Both the position numbers and the translations under genes were made by a program. DNA of 64,000 bases from Rapana venosa. Lineage: Eukaryota; Mollusca; Gastropoda; Neogastropoda; Muricidae. The stretch covers positions 8,167,847-8,231,846 of the forward strand of contig CM054140.1 in NCBI GenBank assembly GCA_028751875.1. The letters run 5' to 3'. The notes below the pieces were generated by a model, which was not told where the DNA came from, did not search any database, and saw nothing but the letters and a program-made list of their open reading frames with translations. Of the stretch, positions 1 to 11,445 are shown piece by piece. Each line of letters starts with the position of its first letter. The stretch's first letter is position 1.

Positions 1-183
1 TTGGTGAGGGGGATGAGGGTATTTTTTTTTAAATAAGCTTTTCTAGAAAAAGTGGTTGGTCTTTGGATTGAAAAAGAAAGTGCATGGTCTGAATTCTTGA
101 TAACATATTTTTTTCATGATCTATTCAAATTGATGCATCATTTTCAAAGAAAAATATTATAACAGTGTATGTTCTTGTTCTTG

Positions 184-498
184 GGGGGCAGGATAGCCTT
201 GTGGTTAGAGTGATGCATTTGTGATCTGCTGACCTGGGTTCAAATCTCATTCAAGAGGATTTTCCCTCTGGAGTTAACATCAGTGCCGACTCCATTCTCC
301 TCAAAAGTCCGGATGAGACTATAAACTGAGGCCCCATGTGTGAACGCTCACGGTACATCTTGCGGACACGTATAAACCTGTTCCGCTTTTTGGAGGAGTA
401 GGCCATTGTGTGCCTGTGGGAACAGATGGCAAGATTTACAAAACTGCAGCATATACATGGGGAGTGGACGTAAAAAAGCACATGAGTGTTAATTCTTT
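184..498 (+). repeat. SINE-A, near full-length
   Basis: A tRNA-derived head shows an A box (GGATAGCCTTGTGGTTAGAG) and a B box (GGTTCAAATCTC). It is followed by the shared core GGATGAGACTATAAACTGAG and by a tail ending AAGCACATGAGTGTTAATTC. At least fifteen related copies are spread through the window on both strands. This is a Pol III-type non-autonomous retroposon, not a tRNA gene, because no cloverleaf closes. Confidence 0.85.
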
Positions 499-1546
499 TT
501 TGTATGTATGCATGTATGTATAATGTAAGTATGTGTATGTATACAAGTATGTATGTTAATTTTGTTCATGAGAAGACATGCTGACATGGATTTAAGGTAG
601 TTGTGGTGATGTGTGGATGTCCATGGACTGTGAATACATAGCTCTATGACTTGACTATACAGGCCATGGGTGCAGCTTACATAGTGCTGCAGCTCCTTAG
701 ATTGACATTTCTGGTTGCCAAGTAGATAAATGATTGGTGTAAAATGCATCTGCCTCTGGGGATACTCTTCCTTTTTTTCTTCTGCTTCTAATCCTTAGCC
801 TGACAAAATAATTTGTCCCCTAAACAGATTGGTCTGCAATAATTAAAAAAAATAATAAAAAAAAAACAACCCTCCCCCCAAAAAAACCAACAACCCCACA
901 AAAGTGTGTGTGTGGGGTGGGGTGGTGTTAAAATCTTGGCTTTTCAGAAAGGTGCACATGGGAGGTTGAAAGTTAGGCGTGATTTCCAAAGCTGGGATGA
1001 ATTAAAGAGATACTTAAGGTAACCAACTAGTATAAGGAACCAGCCTGCACAATGCGCCAGAATACAAGAAGCAGGGAAGCCAACCCAAAGCTGGGACATC
1101 TTCACTCAATGAGGTTTTGCCAAATCATAAGATTTGGCACTTTCCTTCACTGTGTCGTGCCGAAGCTTAAGATTTGGCAGAATTACAATTTTTTTTAAAT
1201 ATACACTAAGTGATGTTTAACTGAAGGGAAAGTACTCAGGCCTGTAGGGCAATCATTTTTTTTTCTAAACACAGTTGCTTTCCTTGACCATAAGCTTGCT
1301 TAGTTTGCATGTGTGGGCTACTTTTCTTTGGCATGTCGACAAGCGTATTCTTTGGGATTACAGCTCTCCACTATTATGATTTTAAAAACAAAAATTGTAT
1401 GGTGGAAAAAGTGACATCACATGGATTCAGCCAACTTCAGGGAACTTTACTTTGATGAAAAATCATCACATTGTTTCAAGGAGACTAGTTGATAAACAGT
1501 TCAAACCATGTAAGATAAGCAACCCTAATTTTCAAAACTTTGTATT

Positions 1547-1630
1547 TTTAATAATAATAATAATGTATGGAATTTATATAGCGCTGAATCGTGATTTTTT
1601 TTATTAGAATTTATATAGCGCTGTATTTTT
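1547..1630 (-). repeat. SINE-B 3' tail fragments
   Basis: A TAA triplet run is followed by ATGTATGGAATTTATATAGC and the GCGCTGAATC block, then a second partial copy (AATTTATATAGCGCTG). Read on the - strand this is the tail of the SINE-B copy at 58141-58649. Isolated tails also occur near 27063, 33060, 35640 and 40980. Confidence 0.7.
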
Positions 1631-1904
1631 CAGCATTTAGTAACATATTTTGAAAAATTGTAAAAAATAATTACAGTCATCTATTGAAAAACTGTGCAAC
1701 AATCTCAAAAGTAAACATAATAAACTCTTCAATGATGTATAATTTATGTCTTTATTATGTTGGGTAAATCTGCTGAATTTTTCAAATGTAGCCAAAATCA
1801 CGTGTCACCACAAAATGGAGAGATCCATTTCACTGCGAATCCATTGAGTTAAAGAGTAACACAGAAGTGCTGCCTTCATTGCTCCTTGCTACCTCTGGGG
1901 GGAT

Positions 1905-2115
1905 GCCAGGGGCAGGAGAATGGTCCATGATCTACGAAGGCAGAACATGGGCAAGAAGGAGGTGACAGGAAGAAAAGGAAGAAAGCAAGAGACAAAGAGA
2001 AGGATAGAAAAGAGGAAATTCCTAGCTCAGCATTTGCAGAAGGTGGGGATGCTTTTTATACTGACAGGCCCCCGGCATCCCCACAGGGGAATTCAGTGTA
2101 TGATATTGGACTCCC
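1905..2115 (-). repeat. SINE-C fragment
   Basis: Matches the SINE-C copies near 13.5, 22, 49, 50 and 51 kb, including the GACAGGAAGAAAAGGAAG stretch and the block that reads TATAAAAAGCATCCCC on the - strand. The end carrying the GAAGAAG tail is missing here. Confidence 0.75.
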
Positions 2116-2298
2116 ACCTGGAAGAATGGGCTCAAGTCCCTTAGAGGCAGACAGTTTGTGGAATTTTTCGGGCATAGGCTGACTCCATCCCAAAGTGCAT
2201 GGCTGTATTGTGTTCAGTTCATAATAGCTTTAGTGATTTTATTCTTTTTGAGCTTTTGAACAGTATTTGACTTTCTGTTTCTATCTAAACCATACTTG

Positions 2299-2355
2299 CA
2301 TGCATGCGCGCGTGCGCGCACACAGACACACACACACTCTCTCTCTCTCTCTCTG
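2299..2355. repeat. Compound GC/CA/CT microsatellite
   Basis: Alternating GCGCGTGCGCGC passes into (CA)n and then (CT)n. The alternating purine-pyrimidine part could adopt Z-DNA; that is inference only. Confidence 0.85.
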
Positions 2356-2495
2356 GAAATTCATTCTCATGGTAGGCCTATTGTTTTTAGTTTCAAACAA
2401 GAAGAAAAAAAGCGCAAATGAACGAAATAATCAGCAAAGAGGTAGATACTTAGACTAGCACCACTTGACAGTGTATCAGCTCCTTTCATGCGTGT

Positions 2496-2701
2496 GTGTG
2501 CTAGCGTTTAAACAGTTTCAGCCTCTGCGTGTGTGTGCGTGCCTGCGTGTGTGCTAGCTTTCAAACAGTTTCGGTGTGTGTGCGTCTCAGTGGTGCGTGT
2601 CTGAGTCTGTTTGTCTGTCTGCCTGTATCTTTGCATGCATGCCTGTGCGTGCTAGCTTTCAAACAGCTTCAGTACTGACGTCACACAAAACAGGGCGTGG
2701 G
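2496..2701 (+). promoter_or_regulatory. Rab3: Candidate Rab3 promoter: triplicated motif plus CRE
   Basis: Three copies of a motif close to GCTAGCTTTCAAACAGTTTC lie near 2499-2520, 2552-2573 and 2650-2673. The last abuts a perfect cAMP-response element TGACGTCA at 2676-2683. GGGCGTGGGTGG at 2693-2704 resembles an EGR/KLF GC-box. The segment borders CpG-containing, SINE-free DNA that ends in a plausible exon with a good donor at 3356. No TATA box is obvious. Assignment to Rab3 rests on strand, position and lack of another gene; the coding exons are 22 kb away. Confidence 0.4.
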
Positions 2702-3063
2702 TGGGAAGAGCGGTCGGTCGATCGGTCTGTAGAGTGATGAAAGCTGGCACCTCGGCTGCCATTGTTAAGACTGGGGAGCCGTTCGTTCCGTAGTGCCACT
2801 CAGTCAGAGCAATCCTTCTCTTTTGCAAGGTGGCTGTAGCTGCGCTGCTGCGACTGGGTAGACCTGTGTGTAGGTGTGCCACGTTCACCGGCAAGCAAGC
2901 CTTGAGCCGCGTCGATTCCATCGTTGCCAGTGCTGCTATACAGGCTGGCTCTGATCAGTATTGATAGTTTCAGTCCAGCTTTTCAGAAGCCTGGTGTGTG
3001 TCTGGAAATTCCTCCCACGGCGGTGGCAGCAGCAGCAGCAGTAGCAGCAAGCAGCAGCAGCAG

Positions 3064-3178
3064 CCAGTTTCAAAGATAGGAGTGTTCTCAGCAGTTTCCA
3101 GACTTGACTGGTGGTAGGAATAGTCTCTGCAGTTTCCAGACTTGACTGGTGGTAGGAGTAGTCTCTGTAGTTCCAGAC
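3064..3178 (+). repeat. 38-bp tandem repeat in the putative 5' UTR
   Basis: About three copies, with exact starts visible at 3092 and 3130 (CAGTTTCCAGACTTGACTGG) and partial copies on both sides. A CAG-rich stretch (3028-3065) lies just before it. Both fall inside the presumed Rab3 leader exon and would be transcribed if that exon is real. Confidence 0.75.
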
Positions 3179-3343
3179 TCTGACGGTGTGGTGTTGGTGT
3201 TGTTGTGTTAGGAGAAAAGCTGTTCTGCGAGGTGTAGCAGTTGTTCGAGTGTTTGTTGAATGAAGTGCTGTTGATTCGGAGAGGTAGTGTTTGAGAGGCA
3301 GGCATCGCAGCGATTTTTTTCCTCCCCACAGAATTAAAGCATC

Positions 3344-3355
3344 ATGGATAGCAAG
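3344..3355 (+). CDS. Rab3: Candidate first coding segment of Rab3 (MDSK)
   Basis: ATG at 3344 has good start context (A at -3, G at +4). It encodes Met-Asp-Ser-Lys and runs into a donor, AAG|GTAATA, at 3356. The phase is 0, matching the next exon, which begins exactly at its own ATG (25521), so splicing would give MDSK-MASAND. A pyrimidine-rich tract and CAG just before 3332 mean the piece could also be a 24-nt internal exon. I see no direct evidence of the 22-kb join. Without it, translation simply starts at 25521. Confidence 0.35.
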
Positions 3356-4320
3356 GTAATATGTTTGTTTGTGTGTGTGTGTGTGCGTGCACGTGTGAGT
3401 GCATGTGTATGTGTTTTGTGTGTGTTTGTGTGCGTGTGCATGCATTGAGAAGTACCATATGTAAATGATGTGAAAGCGTTGACATACTGAACTGCTTTCA
3501 TGTAGTAAATATCACCGAGTATAGTGTTAGATATTTTAATTGATATTTCTAGAAAAGTTGCACCAAAGAATTCATAGATATAATCATTTTGTGAATAGTT
3601 ATCAAATTATTTGCCAATGTTTAAAGTAGATGATTATAATTCTGGTACAAAATGTTTAACTTTTACTGAACTGGTTTCTTTTTTTGGGGGGGTGGGTTTA
3701 TTTGAAAAGAGTGTTGGTATGGAGAAAATTATTTTTTTAATTATCATTGTTAATTTTTAAAACAAATTTTTGTTGCTGTTGTATTTATTTATTCTGTTAT
3801 TTGATTAGTTAAGGAAACAGATTTGCTATTCTGTATTTCCCAGAAGAAAATTTGTAAGCAGATGTTTTTTGACATCTTGCAAAACATTTCAGGCTGTCAA
3901 AAATCATGGCACCAATCCTCCATACGTATATAGACGGCTGATGGAAACACAGCCATGTTAACGAATAATCCTGCAATATCATTCATCAGTTATACTGCAC
4001 AGGGAGCCATTCAGTATTAGCGCTTTGTGATGTTCAGGTGGAGAGTCTGTACACGCTGTGCTGTTGTGGCCAGGGTTTTTGTCTTGTTGACGAGGGGGTG
4101 GGCGGGTTGGGGTGCTAGTCCTGCGGTCTAGTAATTTAAACCGCTTTATCCTCTATTAATTTAAACCGCTTTATCGACTTCACCTCAAGGGGGAGGAGGG
4201 CAAGAGAGGAAGGAAGGAAGGAAGGAAAATCAATGCAACTGGGCGGATCTTATCCATCAACTTGGGTTCAGGCAAAGCACCTTCCTTCCGCTTCCTCCCT
4301 CTCTCCCTCCCTCTTTGCCC

Positions 4321-4324
<4 letters not shown>

Positions 4325-4355
<31 letters not shown>

Positions 4356-4434
4356 CACACACACACACACACACATCCTACCCCGCCCTTTTCTCCCTGT
4401 CTGGCGTGCCTGATAGGTTCATCCCTTCCCCCCT

Positions 4435-4466
<32 letters not shown>
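4325..4466. repeat. (CT)n-(CA)n-poly-C low-complexity block
   Basis: A CT run, a CA run and a long homopolymeric C run (about 4436-4465). Proline/serine-rich open frames over it are repeat artefacts. Confidence 0.9.
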
Positions 4467-4572
4467 TCCCTTACAGTTTTAGCAAAATCTCACCTCCCCC
4501 TCCACCTGTATCCAGTTGTTATCTTCCCTCCCTTCTTCCTCCCCTCCCATCCCCTTTTTCTATTCTTTTCAT

Positions 4573-4835
4573 CATGTCTGGAGTTGTAGATCGAGGGGAT
4601 GAGGGGATGTGAAAATGGTTTGATCGTGGGGTTGTAGATCGAGAGGATGAGGGGATGTGAAAATGGTTTGATCGTGGGGTTGTAGATCGAGGGGATGAGG
4701 GGATGTGAAAATGGTTTGATCGTGGGGTTGTAGATCGAGGGGATGAGGGGATGTGAAAATGGTTTGATCGTGGGGTTGTAGATCGAGGGGATGAGGGGAT
4801 GTGGAAATGGTTTGAATCGGTGGGGTGTGAGGTTG
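4573..4835 (+). repeat. 48-bp minisatellite, about 5.5 copies
   Basis: Unit includes TGTAGATCGAGGGGATGAGG and AAATGGTTTGATCGTGGGG. Successive starts at 4633 and 4681 give a 48-bp period. Because 48 is divisible by three, the - strand stays open as a repeated 16-residue peptide; this is not a gene. Confidence 0.9.
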
Positions 4836-5254
4836 TGAAGTGGGGATGAAGAGGGGGGGGGGGGGGGGGGGTGAGGGGTAGAGGAAGAGGTTTGCGTATT
4901 TATTCTGCAGTATCCCCAGGCCAGTTGCTTCTTGATGGTTGTGGGTCTGAGAGGTGGTGGATCAATACAGCGGCTATAGCTGCTGCTGCCGCTGCTGCTG
5001 CCACCACTGCTGTCCTTCTGGGTTATGTACTGTCTTATCTCTTTGGACTGAATGTGCCCTGATGGGATTAGACATGGGGGTTTTGGGGTGGTTTTTCTTT
5101 TTGTGAGGGGGGGGGGGGGGGGGGGAGGGTTGTTGGGGGGGAGAGGGAAGGTGGGGGTTTTTTTTGGGTTTTGTTTTTTGGCTAAAACTCTTGAGGTTCT
5201 CCCACTGTTAAGGTAGCCACATTTAGACTTCGGGGAAGCGGTGTTTCTATTTTT

Positions 5255-5420
5255 TCGATGAACGCTCAGACAGCAACTACTGTTTTCTGCCATATGAGCT
5301 CAAATGCATTGCACTGCCTGTTACAAGCGCCTGACAAGTCATGCCCAGCGCGTCTGACCTCGGCGTGGGAGAGAACTGCTATCTTTTTAAGTCCTTCTGG
5401 AAAAAAAAAGAGGTGTTTAA
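5255..5420 (-). repeat. SINE-C 3' fragment
   Basis: Contains CAGACAGCAACTACTGTT and GCGCCTGACAAGTCATGCCC, the region nearest the GAAGAAG tail of the other SINE-C copies. The TATA-like 5' end is absent. Confidence 0.75.
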
Positions 5421-5527
5421 CACAGAGGAAAGATTGTTTATATAAATTTCTTTTTTTTTAAAACTTATTTTCAGGGACATGAAGTGATTGAGGGAAAAAA
5501 GAGAATTCAAAAGGGATTGAAGAAGGC

Positions 5528-5664
5528 ATGATCGGAGGTCTAGAGGTAACGCGCCTGTCTAGAAAGCGAAAAGTCCGGGTCGGAAGTGTGCGGTGGTTCG
5601 TATCCCGTCTGGGCCCGAAACTTTTCCCCCATCCATTAGACCATGAGTGGTGGTCTGGGCGCTA

Positions 5665-5695
<31 letters not shown>

Positions 5696-5925
5696 CGTGT
5701 GTTACAGAAAATTATGCAGCGCACGAAAAAGAACCCACGGCAACAAGAGAGTTGTCCCTGGCAAAATTCTTAGAAAAAAGCCACTCTTATAGGGAAAGAA
5801 ATACAGTTGCAGACCAAAAAAAGAAAAGAAAAAAAAAAAAAAGGGTGGCGCTGCTCTTGTGGCGACGTGCTCTCCCCGGGGAGAGCAGCCCGAATTTCAC
5901 GCAGAGAAATCTCATGACTTAAAGT
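5528..5925 (+). repeat. SINE-B, lacking its triplet tail
   Basis: tRNA-like head with A box (GGTCTAGAGGTAACGCGCC) and B box (GGTTCGTATCCCG). The shared core CTTTCGGATGAGACGATAAA follows, then a long 3' domain with an 18-bp perfect palindrome GCTCTCCCCGGGGAGAGC at about 5871-5888. It matches the nested copy at 58141-58649, which alone retains the TATATAAATTCC tail. Confidence 0.85.
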
Positions 5926-6646
5926 GGTATAAATAGATTATTTCTCAAGCAGCGGAATTGAGGGAGGTTCCAGCAGAAATGTGCAGATGTGCTGTCACCA
6001 GTAGTCATTCCTGGTGAACCTTTCACTTTGCGGGGAGGGAGGGGTGGGGGGCATTTCTTTTTTCTTTGTTTCTTCCCCCCCCCCCATTTTGGTTTGTCTC
6101 CTTTTAATTTTACATTTGGTTTATTTTTAGATGGCAAAGTGATAGATTGGAGATTGAAGCAATCTGTTATTTTTCTGCCTCCCGACCCCTTTTCTCCCAA
6201 TCCGTCTGTGTGTGAGGAGGGCTGATGGTGCTGCTGCAGTAGTAAATAAGAGATGTAAATCGTATGTCTGTCTGTGTTGTCATCTGCCAGTCTAGAGTAG
6301 CGTTAATGTTGTATTCACTCATGAATAATTGAAAGCTTGTAATGTATGATTTCTGTTTGTCTGTCTGTCTGTATGTGTTTTTCTGCCTGTGTCTCACAGA
6401 CATCCTTCCCCTTTCATTATTTTACCTCAGTATGAGTGTGTGCATGCTTGTGTGTGATTGTGTGTGTGTGTGTGCGGGCACACGCATGCATGTGCACATA
6501 CATGCATGAAGGTGGACAAACTACTAGGAAGGAAGGAAGGGTGAGGGAGGGGGTTGATTTTGGAAATGATTGAACACAAAAAAATATGATGACATTGACT
6601 ATAACATTTGCAATTCTATCACAGGAATTTAAGAAATACTTAAGCT

Positions 6647-7114
6647 GTCTTTGTGTGTGTGTGCATGCATGCATGTGTGTGTGTGTGTGTGCTTTCATCC
6701 ACAAACCCTGATCCAGACTCCCTTCCCCTCTCCTCCCACCTCCCACCCCCTTTTTTTCTCTCTTTTTATTTCATCTAATATTACAGTTTGTGAAGGAGAG
6801 ACTTAATTTATAATGAAATTGAACACACACACAACATGCGCTCATACACACACAATACGCGTGCACACCCCCCCCCCCCCCCCAAAAACAAAAAAAAAAA
6901 AGTGTTGCTGTGTGACATGCCCGCTTTGTGCTGACTGAGACAGGAAAACAATTTTGTTTATTTTTTTTGTTTTGTTTACAGCAACAATAATAGCTGTAGG
7001 TATTGATTGCAAGTCAGAAAGGCTGTATACATACATAACATACATACATACCGCAGTGTGGCTGACAGTGAAAACAGATTTTGCATGGGTTTGTAGGGCT
7101 GCTTCCCTGTGTGT

Positions 7115-7155
<41 letters not shown>

Positions 7156-7445
7156 GCGCTGACTGTTGGTTCAGTTCTGGGCTCTGTAGACTGGCATCAG
7201 GCAGACGCAGGATGGTGAGTGTAATGATTTTGCACTGGGTTGTGTGTGTATGTGTGTGTGTGTGTTGTGTGTGTGTGTGTTGGTGATGTGGAGGGTGGAA
7301 ATTTGTGCATGTGTGTGTGGGTGGTTGATAAGTGTGGTGGGTGATGGATGGATGGAATGTGGTGTGTGTGTGTGTGTGTGTGTGGAAAGTGTTGTGGGGT
7401 GTGGAAAGTGTATTGTGTGGGGGTGGGGTGGTGGGTAGGGGGGGG
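6647..7445 (+). repeat. (TG)n-dominated segment
   Basis: Repeated (TG)n tracts near 6655, 7120, 7245 and 7365 with a C run at about 6868-6882. Cys/Val-rich and Thr/His-rich frames here are translations of TG/CA. Nothing gene-like seen. Confidence 0.85.
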
Positions 7446-7717
7446 GGGGGGAAGGTGGTTTGGAATGTGTGGTGTGTGGAAGTGTTGTGTTAGGTTGGTG
7501 TTTGGAAACTATATATGTGTGCAGGAGGGGGGGGGTGGGGGGGGGGGGACAGTAAGAAGGTGGGGGACGGGCAGCATGTGTGTATGGTCAGCAAGTATGA
7601 GTTGAGGTGTGTATTTTTTTTTGGGGGGGGGGGAGGGAGAGTTAGTGGTTATGTTTGTGCTACAGTCTTTGGTTGTGTATGTGTGCATGTGTTTGCATGC
7701 AGTTAGATATATGTTCT

Positions 7718-7755
<38 letters not shown>

Positions 7756-7834
7756 TTTTTACAAATTACAAAATCAAAGACACAACCCAACTTGTGTAGT
7801 GTCATTGTTTCATCAGTTGAATATTCTCTTCTCG

Positions 7835-7870
<36 letters not shown>

Positions 7871-7965
7871 ACCCTATCACCCCTCGCAGTTTGTGACTAG
7901 TCTTCTACCTGAGTTCTCTCTCTCTCTCCTCTCCCCTCCCCCCCCCCCCCCCCCCCCCCCCCCCT
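7440..7965. repeat. Cluster of very long poly-G and poly-C runs
   Basis: G runs near 7440, 7527-7548 and 7622-7632 are followed by C runs at about 7721-7752, 7835-7870 and 7938-7963. The densest homopolymer G/C cluster in the window. Run lengths may be uncertain from sequencing. Confidence 0.9.
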
Positions 7966-8046
7966 CCACCCTAATCAACCTCTCTCTGCTTATGTGTGTG
8001 TATATACAAACTTTTTTCTCTGGTTATCTTCTTTTTTTTTTTTTTA

Positions 8047-9130
8047 TAGATGAAAGAAACAGTTGGCCAAATTAAGAACAAAGCCAAGAACTGTATGTTA
8101 CTTTGTGCTTTAACATTCCAATGATTAATGTACAGATACATGCTAGGTATATTATTCAGCTGTTTTCTCATCATTTTGTTAAGTACCGTAACTTTAAAAA
8201 GAAAAATCTTTTGTTTTTACAGATCGGGTTTCTTGCTCAAAGAAGATGACATAAACTGTGCAATGCTTTTCACAGATACACACACACACAGACACACATA
8301 CAAACACACACACATATCAAGAGAAGAAATGCTGAATCATCTAGAAAGGTGATTGTGTTCTCGATCAGCAAAACTCTTGAAATACTTGGTCACCTGGTAT
8401 TGATTCAGTCCAGCCGTTCACGCTTCACCAAAGGTATGTACACCCAGCCAACCCTGTCCCTTAAGAAAGCGGCAACCTTTTACTTCGTGGCCTGAACCTC
8501 TTGTGGGAGGCACAGGTCCCTCTCCCATTGTATGAGTGATAGGGTGGAGGGGTGTGGTTGGGGGGAGATTGGTAGTGCTGTTGGTGAAAGACTGTGTGCA
8601 TGGGTCTAAGATTTCAACATACAAGGTTTCGACATAGCTCTGGGTTAGAGAAGGTTGCTTGACTTTGGTTGGGTTGGCGCACAAGGAAAACAAAAGGGAG
8701 AAACTGAAGGTTTGTTCAGTAAAGTGGAAGAGGACTGTGTGTGATAACTGGGATTCATTGTAAAAAGTAGACTGTTTCAGTATCAATCTGCTGTGGTTCT
8801 TCTCTTCACAAGGTATCTATCTATAGTGAGACTGACTTACAGTAAGTACTGTGATACTAATAAGCTGCTTTTGTGTTGTAGGCTTGTTGTATTAGTTAAC
8901 TAGGTTGTTTTGTTTTTTTAAATGTGTGGTGTTGGTATTGTTCATTATTTTGGCCTGTTCTGCAAATGTATTGTCTCGATATTGACTTGGCTTCTCTCCC
9001 CTGACTTCTAGAAAAGTGGTCAGCTAGGTTGCTGCACTGGGTGTTTCATGTTGACTGGAGAGATTAGAATCGTTTGTGGCTTTGCTGATAAGTAACTGAA
9101 TGTGGATGCATGCACACACACACATGCACA
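8047..9130 (+). other. Intronic stretch, nothing recognised
   Basis: Mostly unique DNA with a short (CA)n run near 8280. A few short open frames have no family resemblance. Confidence 0.5.
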
Positions 9131-9134
9131 CACA

Positions 9135-9245
9135 CACACACAGTATTGGGGTAGGCAAGTTGAACCTGGTGGAGCCCATCCCTCTCCAGGTAGCAGGGTG
9201 CATGCTGGGTATGCTTGTGTCATCCATGCTAACTGGTAATGGCTG
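9135..9245 (-). repeat. SINE-G 3' domain fragment
   Basis: The reverse complement contains ATACCCAGCATGCACCCTGC and the block GGGCTCCACCAGGTTCAAC. The same module occurs near 31.9, 39.6 and 56.9 kb. Confidence 0.75.
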
Positions 9246-9284
9246 AGTCTTTCTGCCACCAAAAATGGAAGAAGTTTTTTGTTG

Positions 9285-9560
9285 TTTCTTTTTCTTCCTT
9301 GGCTAGAGCGTCAAGGTTTACCCAATCACCAATTGTGACATTTTTGCGTAGACAACATTTTCCCCCAACCCATTTTGGTAGCCGCATTCCGACTGCAGGG
9401 ATGGTGTCTAAACACAACAACTGCGAGCATGCAGTTTTTAATTTTTCTTATCCATTCCTACCAGCACGGAATGGCCTACTCTTCCAAAAGGTGGAACATG
9501 TTGTTTTTTAACATGTGCTGCGAGATGTTCTGCATGCATTTGCACTTGGGGACTTGAGTT
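9285..9560 (-). repeat. SINE-A core joined to SINE-F tail
   Basis: On the - strand a SINE-A-like middle part (9425-9560) leads directly into the SINE-F 3' module (GTAGCCGCATTCCGACTGC read on +, then the CTTGGCTAGAG end). The same junction is present at 15358-15640, so it is an element structure rather than a chance neighbour. Confidence 0.7.
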
Positions 9561-9950
9561 TACAGTTTTGGCTGAAGGTTTGTCAGGGGGAGTGGAATCA
9601 TCAATGCTAGTGAAAACAAATCCCCTTTGACAGAGATCTCAGTGGAGGTTGGAACCTGAGCCCTCGGACCCCAAGCTGGACACTTGACTGACCGCTCGGC
9701 TATTCTGCCTACACCAGTATATGACCACACACTCGCACACAAATCATCTTACAACAACTTTTAGCCAGCAAATTGGCTGCGGCTGAAGCAAGCGAAGGAA
9801 GGACGGGGTCTCTGGCGGGTTTGGGTGATCAGAAACAGACCCTGGGCCTTTTTTTTTCCTTTTTTTTTAAAACCATTCTGGCAGCAGCAACCTCCGTCTC
9901 CTGGGAGCGGGGCTGGACTGGGTTTGGGCAGCAAGGAGAGTGGAATTAAA

Positions 9951-9977
9951 TGTAGCAGGCAGGCAGGCAGGCAGGCA

Positions 9978-10014
<37 letters not shown>

Positions 10015-10043
10015 ACAGGCAGGCAGGCAGGCAGGCAGGCAGG
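9951..10043 (+). repeat. (GCAG)n tetranucleotide repeat
   Basis: About 23 units with two GCAGACAG interruptions. Gly/Arg/Gln-rich frames over it are artefacts. Confidence 0.95.
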
Positions 10044-10737
10044 GTTTGGTCACTTTTGTCTGCTATCTTTCAGCTTGGGAGGTAGAACTGGGGGGGGGGT
10101 ATTGGCTCATCTGCCCAGCTTTTGTCTTCCTCTGCCCTTGTGGGTTGAAGGGGCTGATTATGTGGGCGGGGTTTGGGAGTCTTTGGACTGTATCCTGCCC
10201 TGGGGAGAGAGAGGGGGGTGGGGGGGAGGAGAGGGGGGGGGGGGGGAGAAAGAGAGAGAGTGTGCGTGTGTGTGTGTGTGTGTGTATGTGTGTAAAAGAG
10301 AGAGAGATAGAGTGTGTGTGTATTCAGTTTTATGTCTGTTTACTTTAAGTGATATTAGATGAGGTTGGGATGGGTGGGTGGGTGGAGGGGGGTGATGAGA
10401 TGAGGGCTTTTTAGAGTAAAGAGATGGGTGTGGTTGGTATTAGAACATTTTGTGTCTATCAATATGCTGATTTAATACCAAGAGTGAAGTAATTATGCTT
10501 GTTGGTATTTATGGTTAGAAAATTTTGTGTGTATCAAAATGCTAATTTCAAACAATACTGTAAACAGTATCTTGCAAAAAAAAATTGTGGTAAAGAAGCG
10601 CAAAAAGAACTGAAACCCAGAACAACTGAAAACTATGCTAAAAGCAGATTTTGTAGAATTGCAAATTATCTTGACACTAATACTGTTACAAAACTGTTGC
10701 AAGAATTAATACTGTGTGTGTGTTATTTTATTATTTT

Positions 10738-10900
10738 TTTTCCAAGGATAATGGAATAAGCACTCATATGCTTTCTACATCCAGCCCCCATGTGCATGCA
10801 GTTTTTGTAAATTTTGTCATTTGTTCCCACCGGCACACAATGGCCTACTCTTCCAAAAAGCGGAATGGATTTTAACGTGTGCGCATGATGCTCTGTGTGT
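10738..10900 (-). repeat. SINE-A 3' fragment
   Basis: Begins with AAGGATAATGGAATAAGCAC, the reverse complement of the SINE-A tail, and continues with ACACAATGGCCTACTCTTCC. It runs into a (TG)n tract. Confidence 0.8.
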
Positions 10901-11445
10901 GTGTTTGTGTGTGTGCACGTGCATGTGTGTGTGTGTAAAAAAAAAAAAGAACTAGACTAAACTACACAAGTCCCTTAATGGAGAGTAGTGTTGAAGGCAT
11001 TACACTGAGGAAATCACCAGCTGTCTCCACCAGACATGGTGGTTGCATGCCATTGCATGGGTCTCAGCAAAGTATTTTTAGGTCCATAGTGATGGTTGTC
11101 CACCCATTTCTCTGCCCACCTCTTTTTAAAAAAAAATTATTATAATAAATTTCCCTTGGCTGAGGGCTGGATGTAAAAAATCTTTTAAAAAAAGCCATTG
11201 TGTGTACATTGTCTTTTCCCTCACTAAAACGTTTTAACAGTTAAAAGTTTCAAAAAGTTTATCTGCCCCCTTGTACTGTGCCTTGCTAAGCAGGGACTTT
11301 GAAAAGGCTGTCTGATCTTGTGACAGGACCATACCGCTTCAGCAGTTTCTCTTCTCCTGCCGACTGTCAGATCTTCATGGGGGGGTCTGTGGTTTGTCCT
11401 GTGATGAGTGATGTGCTTTTTCTCATTCCTGGCATGGTTCAGAAC

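Larger units (their letters stand above)
1..2490. other. Upstream flank of Rab3, no gene recognised
   Basis: No coding frame here looks real. The stretch contains a SINE-A copy, a fragment of the SINE-B tail, a SINE-C copy and short microsatellites (listed separately). The remainder is AT-rich DNA with A-runs near 840-900 and nothing I recognise. Confidence 0.6.

Noticed and set aside
2936..3445. 169-codon - strand frame
   Set aside because: Covers (TG)n and CAG repeats opposite the putative Rab3 leader exon; no protein family.
4490..5293. 267-codon - strand proline-rich frame
   Set aside because: Made of the 48-bp minisatellite and poly-G runs; the apparent 16-residue repeat follows from the repeat period.
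7509..8075. Poly-Pro and poly-Gly frames
   Set aside because: Homopolymer C and G runs.
10499..10759. Lys/Asn-rich 86-codon frame
   Set aside because: AT-rich intronic DNA; no family resemblance and no splice sites defining an exon.
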